A DNA stretch of 17,807 nucleotides from an uncultured bacterium (GTDB lineage Bacteria; Verrucomicrobiota; Kiritimatiellia; RFP12; UBA1067). Positions 1 to 6,300 of the stretch are shown piece after piece; within the stretch, counting starts at the first letter, position 1, and each line of letters starts with the position of its first letter. Where the stretch lies: assembly GCA_900547945.1 (NCBI GenBank), contig URIT01000061.1:1-17807 (forward strand). Direction: 5' to 3'. The position numbers and the translations under genes are program-made. The notes under the pieces were generated by a model. That model ran no database searches. It was given only the letters and a program-made list of their open reading frames with translations, and had not been told where the DNA came from.

Positions 1-625
1 GGCCATAGGCGAGCGGCGGCAGCGCCGCCTCCGCCGCCCCGTCCCCCGCCGGTGTCCACTGCGCCGTACCGCCCCGCACCGCCAGCGTCCCCTCCGCCGC
101 GAACAGCGTCTCGCCCCGGTTCGTCACGGCGAGCGTGCCGCCGCTCACGGCCACGGTCGCAAAGCCCGTCGCGGGCTGTTCCATGAGAATGCGCGCGCCG
201 CCGTGCTTGGTGAACGTGTTCGCGCCCGTCCCGCGCAGCGGAAGGCGGAGGACGGGGCCGCACGGGTCGCCGTTCCACACCCCCTCCGCGTTCACGAAGG
301 CGCGGTCGCCCGTCAGCGTCAGCGAGCCGCCCTCCGCCCGCACGGTCGGATAGACGGCGCCGTCCCGCGTGTAGAGCTGGACCTGCCCGAAGTCGAGCCC
401 CCCGAGCGCAACGTCCGTGGTGAAGACGATGTTCCCGGCCTGCGTGCCCGTGAAGTACGCAACGCCGCCGTCGCCCGGCACGCAGTCGCGCTCCCAGTAG
501 CGCACGCTCTCCCACGGGTTCAGATGGTGATACCAGCCGTTCGGCCAGTAGTAGCCATCCGTCGCCGCGCCGCCCGCCAGGCAGACACCCAGGACGCAAA
601 TCCCGGCCACGCTCGTTCGATCCAT
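1..625 (-). CDS. Autotransporter-like beta-helix surface protein, 5' part (cut by window start)
   Basis: The frame is open from an ATG at 625 to the window edge, giving 208 codons with no stop. The first 22 or so residues look like a signal peptide, with a hydrophobic run around GICVLGVCLAGGAA. After that come short Gly/Thr/Val-rich strands, for example residues reading VAVSGGTLAVTNRG and GTLAVRGGTAQW, and a segment GANTFTKHGGARILME. These resemble the passenger-associated (autotransporter-associated beta strand) repeats that fold into a beta-helix. An AAGGAG ribosome site (634-639) lies 8 nt before the ATG. The promoter upstream is strong and contains a G9 tract. I infer a large exported or surface-displayed protein; the C-terminus, and so any beta-barrel or sorting signal, lies outside the window. 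Specific function unknown. Confidence 0.85.
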   Translation of the reverse strand, partial: MDRTSVAGICVLGVCLAGGAATDGYYWPNGWYHHLNPWESVRYWERDCVPGDGGVAYFTGTQAGNIVFTTDVALGGLDFGQVQLYTRDGAVYPTVRAEGGSLTLTGDRAFVNAEGVWNGDPCGPVLRLPLRGTGANTFTKHGGARILMEQPATGFATVAVSGGTLAVTNRGETLFAAEGTLAVRGGTAQWTPAGDGAAEAALPPLAYG

Positions 626-662
626 ATCTCAAACTCCTTGTTCGCGATTGTAAAGCGCGCCT

Positions 663-692
663 ATTTTATCTTACCCCCCCCCTAATTGTCAA
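663..692 (-). promoter_or_regulatory. Sigma70-type promoter with G9 tract in its spacer
   Basis: On the minus strand a perfect -35 box TTGACA (692-687) is followed, after an 18-bp spacer, by the -10 box TAAAAT (668-663). Nine of the 18 spacer bases are a homopolymeric G run (682-674). The predicted transcript starts near 656 and carries a short leader with AAGGAG 8 nt before the ATG at 625. A homopolymer in this position can alter spacer length by slippage, as known for Neisseria porA. Confidence 0.7.
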
Positions 693-739
693 TTCTGTTT
701 TTTGTGTTTTTCCGTACCCCGCCACCACCCGCCGCCGTG

Positions 740-748
740 TGGTATACT
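740..748 (+). promoter_or_regulatory. Extended -10 promoter close to the flippase start
   Basis: The sequence reads TGG followed by TATACT, a good extended -10 element (TGn-TATAAT type). The ATG of the flippase is at 760, so transcription would start only about 5 nt before it. No -35 box is recognisable 17 bp upstream, which fits reliance on the extended -10. No ribosome-binding site is possible in so short a leader. Confidence 0.45.
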
Positions 749-759
749 ACCCGCTCCCT

Positions 760-2133
760 ATGACGGACGCGGAGAGATTCGGCGGCTACACGCCGGCGCG
801 CGCAACGAGATTCTACATCCCGCTGCTCCTCCAGGCGTTCTCGCAGTCCCTCACCTACCCGCTCGTCGCCGGCATCGCCGCCCACGGCCCCTTCGGCGAG
901 GGGACCTACGCCGCCTTCGCGCAGGGGCAGACCATCATGTTCATGATCGGGGCCCTCGGCGGCGGACTCGTCATGACGGGCATGGTCTTCGCCCGCACGC
1001 GGCCCGGCTACCGTGCCTTCATCCGCCTCAACACCGCCATGATGCTCGCGCTCCTCGCGGCGCAGACCCTCCTCGCCCTGCCGCCCTTCGACGCACTCAT
1101 CTTCCGCAACTACCTCGGCCTCGCCCCCCATCTCGTCGAGACGGCCCGGCAGACGCTCCTGTGGGGATTCGTCATGCAGGGCTCCTTCTTCCTGCGGAAC
1201 GTCCCCCTCGTTGTCCTCTTCAACAACCGCGAGAGCGGACTCGCCACGCTCGCGACCACCGTCCGCATCGTGCTCACCGTCGCCGCCTCCGCCCTCTTCC
1301 TCCCCCTCGGCCTCACCGGGGCGATGTGGGCGCTCGCCGCGACCACGGTCCCCTGCATGGTCGAATTCGCGCTCACCCACCTCTTTGCGCGCCGCTACGT
1401 CCGGGAAATCCCGGACGTTCCCGCCGAAGGCGGCGGTCCCTGCGACGCGCGGCGCCAGTTCCGCTTCACGCTCCCCCTCTCGCTGGGCGGCTTCCTGCTC
1501 GCCACCGCCCCTTCCGTGATCGCGGCCTTCGTGAACCGCACGGCGGGCGGCATCTCCATGCTCGCCGTCCACTACGCCACCATCGGCTTCGCGAACCCCG
1601 TCGGCTACGGCGCCCTGCGCATGCAGGCGCTCGCCATCCAGTTCCCGCCCGAATACCCGGGCGACCGGCGCGTGCTTCACTACGCCGCGTCCGCCGGACT
1701 CGTCCTCGGGCTCGTTCCCCTCCTCCTCGCGGTTCCCGGCCTCGGCGACTGGATCTTCCTCGACTTCATGAACCTCGAACCGGAGAACCTCGGCCACGCG
1801 CGCCTGGTCATGTGCTGCTACGCCGTCTGGCCGGTTTTCCAGTGCATCCGCGGCTACGTCGAGGGCTACGCCGCCTGGATCAGGCACCCCTCCGCCGTCC
1901 TCTGCGGACAGATCGCCTATGTCACCGGGCTCACCCTCACGCTCGTCCTCGCCTTCGCGCTCGGCGCCCCCGGCTGGTTCATCGGCTTCGCCGCCATCTT
2001 CGTCGCCACCCTCGCCACCACCGCCGCCGTCCTCACCTCCCTCCGCGCCTTTTCCGCGCCCTCACCTTCAGGCAGTAGAACAGGATTGAATAATGGACAG
2101 GCAATCACGAAGCGATGCGTCCATACCCCTTGA
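760..2133 (+). CDS. Polytopic membrane protein, polysaccharide flippase (MATE/Wzx)-like
   Basis: The 457-residue protein is largely hydrophobic, with about 12 apparent membrane segments separated by short charged loops; this size and pattern fit the MATE/MOP flippase superfamily. Segments rich in Gly/Ala/Leu/Phe (GALGGGLVMTGMVF, GLVLGLVPLLLAVPGL, WFIGFAAIFVATLATTAAVL) run through its length. No family-defining motif is certain, so the flippase role (moving a lipid-linked glycan or another amphiphile across the inner membrane) is inferred from architecture. I chose ATG 760; a GTG at 739 is in frame, but the -10-like TATACT lies between the two. The last 27 or so residues are polar and low in complexity, and the DNA becomes AT-richer there, so the original C-terminus may have been replaced. 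It is the only convincing plus-strand gene and is divergent from the surface protein to its left. Confidence 0.75.
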   Translation: MTDAERFGGYTPARATRFYIPLLLQAFSQSLTYPLVAGIAAHGPFGEGTYAAFAQGQTIMFMIGALGGGLVMTGMVFARTRPGYRAFIRLNTAMMLALLAAQTLLALPPFDALIFRNYLGLAPHLVETARQTLLWGFVMQGSFFLRNVPLVVLFNNRESGLATLATTVRIVLTVAASALFLPLGLTGAMWALAATTVPCMVEFALTHLFARRYVREIPDVPAEGGGPCDARRQFRFTLPLSLGGFLLATAPSVIAAFVNRTAGGISMLAVHYATIGFANPVGYGALRMQALAIQFPPEYPGDRRVLHYAASAGLVLGLVPLLLAVPGLGDWIFLDFMNLEPENLGHARLVMCCYAVWPVFQCIRGYVEGYAAWIRHPSAVLCGQIAYVTGLTLTLVLAFALGAPGWFIGFAAIFVATLATTAAVLTSLRAFSAPSPSGSRTGLNNGQAITKRCVHTP

Positions 2134-2166
2134 ACCTCTCTGTCCTTGAACGTGATCATATTGGCA

Positions 2167-2274
2167 TTATGGCAAATACGGTGCGGTGTCCTTCTTAAGA
2201 AGATTCTTGCTTGTGTCAAATTCGAGGTTCGTGTCGTTTGGCGTGGGATTGAACGCATACGCCCTGAAATTCAA
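2167..2274 (-). repeat. Diverged direct repeat of lipoprotein 3' end, copy 1
   Basis: This 108-nt stretch aligns without gaps to 2358-2465, the 3' end of the lipoprotein gene. Both end with codons for PYLP and a stop. The differences are spread out, so the duplication is old. Confidence 0.75.
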
Positions 2275-2280
2275 ATAGCG

Positions 2281-2346
2281 TCGGCAAACAGCTGGTTCTT
2301 CTGCGGGATGGACAGGACTCGATTCGTCGTGCAAATCGACATGTCG
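2281..2346 (-). repeat. Direct repeat of giant-gene 3' segment, displaced copy
   Basis: 59 of 66 bases match 3501-3566 inside the giant gene (offset 1220). This repeat is better conserved than the neighbouring lipoprotein-tail repeat. Confidence 0.8.
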
Positions 2347-2357
2347 AAAAATGGGAT

Positions 2358-2465
2358 TCAAGGCAGATACGGCGAGGTGTCCTTCCTGTTGAGATTCCGC
2401 TTTACGTCAAACTCAAGATTCGGGTCATTTGGCATTGGGTTAAAGGCACACGACATGAAATTGAG
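2358..2465 (-). repeat. Diverged direct repeat of lipoprotein 3' end, copy 2
   Basis: This is the copy inside the intact lipoprotein gene. It encodes the signature AFNPMPNDPNLEFD and KDTSPYLP, partner to 2167-2274. Confidence 0.75.
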
Positions 2466-3326
2466 CCATCTGAATATCTCGATCTTGCCATAGATTCTTG
2501 AATAGTGGCATGAAACGAGATTTCCTTTCTCATCAAATTGACACCGTGTGCGGAGGATTAGGCACTCGTCTTCATTCACGTCACACACTTCCGTTCGATG
2601 AGAGCCATCCTTCGGGTTTTCATATTCGTGGTTTTTGTACTCATAGCGGAAACATGTCGTAAAGACGGCATTCGTGTCCGCCACATAGCATGAGCGAAAT
2701 TCGCTGTCTGTGAACGCCTTGATTTTATAGGCGCCATTTCCTTTTCCCTTGAAAATCAAGGCCGATTTCGTACTGCGTTTCTTTTCATCATAATTCTTCC
2801 TAACATAGAAATCGGCTACCGCCCCCTTGCCATAAGGCGCGACGAAATCCCCCTCCTTCATGTCGAAACCGTAGTCACCATTCTCCTGTGGCAGATACTT
2901 GGCCCCATTAATGCGATATCGGTACATTGGAATCGGATTCTTTATCTTTCGCATGACGACCGATTCTTCCTTTTCATGCTCGGCGAGCCGTAGCGAAAAC
3001 AAGTCTTGACTTAAGATTCGATAATGTACATGTTTAAACGGACTGTTATAATATCCGCCAGCTGACAACCAATATGTTAGCGAACAACTCACCATGTCAA
3101 TCTTAGCAGACACGAGCCCATTCGTATCCGAAGATGCAAAAGCCGTCAAGTAGTCATTCGGACTACGATGTGGATTCAACGTACGCTTTCTCAAGGTAGT
3201 AATCTTCACCATCGCATTTGTAACAGGACGGCCATCTTCATCCTTAACATTTAACTTTAACGAAACCGACTCCGAACACCCTACAAGCGGCAGAGCCATT
3301 GTCGCTATCAACAATAGTTTTGTCAT
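2358..3326 (-). CDS. Outer-membrane-type lipoprotein, candidate partner of the giant hydrolase
   Basis: The 322-residue protein starts with a lipoprotein signal peptide ending in the lipobox LVGC, Cys17 being the lipidated residue. Ser follows the Cys, which in many Gram-negatives favours outer-membrane sorting. Residues 20-110 look like a carboxypeptidase-regulatory or Ig-like beta domain (LKLNVKDEDGRPVTNAMVKI, then GLVSAKID and a GYYNS turn). The C-terminus carries the signature AFNPMPNDPNLEFD. The ATG overlaps the TGA of the giant gene (ATGA), with AGGAG 7 nt upstream inside that gene, so translation is probably coupled and the two products are likely needed together. Base composition is clearly AT-richer than the surroundings, which suggests a different origin. 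An immunity role against the hydrolase is possible but unproven; an accessory or anchoring role is the main alternative. Confidence 0.85.
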   Translation of the reverse strand: MTKLLLIATMALPLVGCSESVSLKLNVKDEDGRPVTNAMVKITTLRKRTLNPHRSPNDYLTAFASSDTNGLVSAKIDMVSCSLTYWLSAGGYYNSPFKHVHYRILSQDLFSLRLAEHEKEESVVMRKIKNPIPMYRYRINGAKYLPQENGDYGFDMKEGDFVAPYGKGAVADFYVRKNYDEKKRSTKSALIFKGKGNGAYKIKAFTDSEFRSCYVADTNAVFTTCFRYEYKNHEYENPKDGSHRTEVCDVNEDECLILRTRCQFDEKGNLVSCHYSRIYGKIEIFRWLNFMSCAFNPMPNDPNLEFDVKRNLNRKDTSPYLP

Positions 3327-6300
3327 TGGTCACTCCTCATTTTCATATCGTCAAATACTTGATAGACCCACGCATATGGAGCCTCAACAAGAAAGCTATG
3401 TGTCCATTTTTCACCTCCAGACTTCATCCCCCGCATATCTCTATTGAGAAAATTCGAAATCGGATTTCTCCCTGCGGCATACGATTCTGCCGGGATTGCA
3501 TCGGCAAGCAGCTGATTCTTCTGCGGAATGTTCAGAACTTGATTCGTCGTGCAAATCGACATGTCGTCGAACGCCCCGAAAAACGGCGCCGTCCGAAGCT
3601 GGGCATCGGTCAATTGCGCCGCCTTCGCCGGCGTCAGGTGAAGCGTCAGGGGATCTCCGCCGCCGACATAGTCCGGGTTGTTGACGTCATAGTCGGCATT
3701 GAACGACCAGCCGGCCTCGTTGTTTCCCGGCAAGAACGTCGGCCACACGCCTTTCCGGGTCTCCTGGTTCGCCCAGGCATAATCCGGGGACAGCAGGTCT
3801 TTCGGATTTCCATCTGCGTTATTCAGCACGTCCTCATCGGTCGAATAGTAGTTCACCGCATTCGCTATTGCCGCGAATCGGCCTTTCCACGTCAGGTCGC
3901 GGCGCGCGTCGGCCGTGCCGAACAGCCCGTGCCAGTGGCCGGCGCGGAGCCGCAGCGCGTAGGGCCGCCAGTCGCCCGGCGTCATGTTGTTCCGCATGGC
4001 CGCCGTCACCGCGTTCGGGTCGTACGCCTCCAGCGGCACGGCGGCGTTCAGCATGAAGTAGTGCGCGACCGACAGGCCATGCTCCGCGATCGCGGAGGAC
4101 ACCATCATGTTGCCGAGCGAATGCGCGGCGACGTACCGCGCCGTTCCGGGGAGCGCGGCAACCGCCGAGCCGAAGGCCCCTGCCGTCGACAGCGCATGGT
4201 CGACGTTGGAATAGTAGTCGGGCGTGTTGCCGAGGTAGAGCGCGCCCTGCGAGTCGTTCCCGTACCACGTCACCGCCGTGAACATCGCGCGCGAACCCGA
4301 CTGCCACAGCCGCTTGAACATCTCGGCCGACCACGCGCGCGCGGAGGTCTCGTCCACGTTGTACCCGTGGACGAACACGAACTGCCGTCCGTCGGATTCC
4401 GCGTCCGGGAAGTTCGCCGGCGCGCCGAGGGCCGACGCCCGGCCGACGGGCGCGCCGCAGACGCCGCGCATGTTCATCCACCGGTACATGTCCTCGACGC
4501 CCGACAGGCTGACGGCCAGCCTGTTCGAGCAGACGACCCTCGAGCCGTACAGGACGTCGATCCACAGGGGCTCTGCCGAAGCGTGCCGTCCGTCCACCCA
4601 GAACACGCCCTGCGGGCCTCCGCCCTCCGCCAGCGCCACGAACGCGGACGGCACGTCCAGTCCATATACCCCGATCCTCTCCTTTGTCGCGAGGCGCGAA
4701 TCCTGATCCAGGGCGGGGCCGAACCCGGACATGTCGCTTCGGAAGAACGACGCCAGGCCGTCCTTTCCCATCGTCGACCAGACCGCGTTCAAGGCCCCGC
4801 TCGGATGGCGAAGGCGATACGTCAGCGACCGGCGGAGGACTGCAGGGACGCTGTCGGCCACCGGCTTCAAGTTCAGCCAGACGGCCGCGTAGTCGACCAG
4901 GTCGCGACGCCCGTTGACCTTGCCGGTGTCCCAGTCCAGTCCGTTCGCCGGGAACTCGTCCGAGACGGCCCTGGCCATGTCGCCGTCGGCGGACGAGCGG
5001 TCGCCGTCGTCGTTCGTCCAGAAGCGGAACGGCCGCCCCTGCCCGGCAAGCGCCGCGTCGTCTTCGCCAATCCGCCCGTCACGGTCCATGTCCGGGACCA
5101 GTTCCGGGTCGTCCAGCACATGGAGCGTCGCGACCAGACCCTCCGCGACATTGCCGCCTCCCTGTCCGTTCTCGTCGGGGTCATGCGTATGGACGTGCGC
5201 CGAGAGAAGCCCGTCCGCGTTCTCGGCCACCCAGCCGCCTCCGACGAGGACCTCGTTCCCGTCCAGCCGCTCCGTCGAGTAGCCGCGATACGAAGGAGAG
5301 GACGGAACACCGTCTATCTTCGCCTGCCAGCAGTACCACGAATGCGGATCCGTATGCCCGTCGCTGTTCAGCCAGCGCATCGAGAGCCGGTAGGAGCTGC
5401 CCTTGCGCATCCTGAGCGGCACGTTCTGCAGGGCATTCGGCGCGCCCATCGTGATGCGCCGGACGCGCGCGTCGCCCGGCCCAAGGCCCTCTATGGTCAT
5501 CTCCCAGGCCGCATAGTCGCCGTTGATGTTGAAGGTCAGCTCGCGTAACAGGCCCTCGTCGGGAGCCGTGCCTGCGTCCGAGGCGTCTGCAGGGTTCGAT
5601 CCCCTGGCGACCTCGGCGCCGTCGCCCACGCCGTCGCCGTCCGTGTCGGAATTCTGCGGGTCGCAGCCGTTCTGGTATTCGTCAACATTCGACAGCCCGT
5701 CGCCGTCGGGGTCACCCGCCGCGCCGTCGGCGCCACTGGCATTGCCCGGATCAAGACCGTGCGCGGCCTCCCAGTCGTCCGTCATGCCGTCGCCGTCCGT
5801 ATCCCTCTTCACGGGGGACGAGCCGATTGCGACCTCCTGCCTGTCCGAGAGGCCGTCGCCGTCTGTGTCGGCGTTTAGCGGGTCGGAGTTCGCGCCGAAA
5901 AGGAATTCGAGCGCCAGCCCCCCGGAAACCCTGCCCTGAGAATGGTGGCACCACGAATGCCGCCATCTGCCGCCGAAGGTCTGCATCCCTATGCTGGCGT
6001 AGCGCCCGTCCATGTACCGTCCGGCGACATCGGCATAGCGGACATATGCGCGGTCTGGGGTGTTCGTCGGGATCGCGATCTGGAACGAGATGGCGTTCGT
6101 CTGGTATGACGAGGTGTCGTAGAAGGAGTTCAGGTATTCGACAAGCAGATACCCCTCGCCATCGTGCGTGGCCGTGCCGTACTTGATGGAGGTCTGCCGG
6201 CCGGCAATGTCGGAACGGATGTAGGCGTATTGGAGATAAGGCGCGAGGACGAGCGCGTTGACATCCAACGAATACGAGAAATCCGCGCTTGATGCGGAAT

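Larger units (their letters stand above)
2167..2348 (-). pseudogene. Chimeric remnant: giant-hydrolase fragment joined to lipoprotein tail
   Basis: Read on the minus strand, 2348-2277 encodes DMSICTTNRVLSIPQKNQLF and a few further residues, nearly the same as a stretch close to the C-terminus of the giant protein (3501-3566; 59 of 66 bases match). That frame ends at a TGA. In the next frame, positions 2275-2167 encode a tail ending AFNPTPNDTNLEFD and then KDTAPYLP, matching the last 34 or so residues of the neighbouring lipoprotein (roughly 70 percent of bases, no gaps, offset 191). The join lies near 2275. A 64-codon ORF crosses the join but starts out of frame in the first part, so it is unlikely to be a working gene. 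I infer that a second tandem copy of giant gene plus lipoprotein gene once lay here and that an internal deletion fused its two ends. Confidence 0.75.

Noticed and set aside
682..1887. Minus-strand open frame of 401 codons opposite the flippase
   Set aside because: The product is charged, low-complexity Glu/Gly/Arg sequence; the plus-strand membrane protein is far more convincing.
3299..5548. Plus-strand open frame of 749 codons
   Set aside because: It is Arg/Val-rich, antisense to the hydrolase domain of the giant gene, and has no signal, domain or ribosome site.
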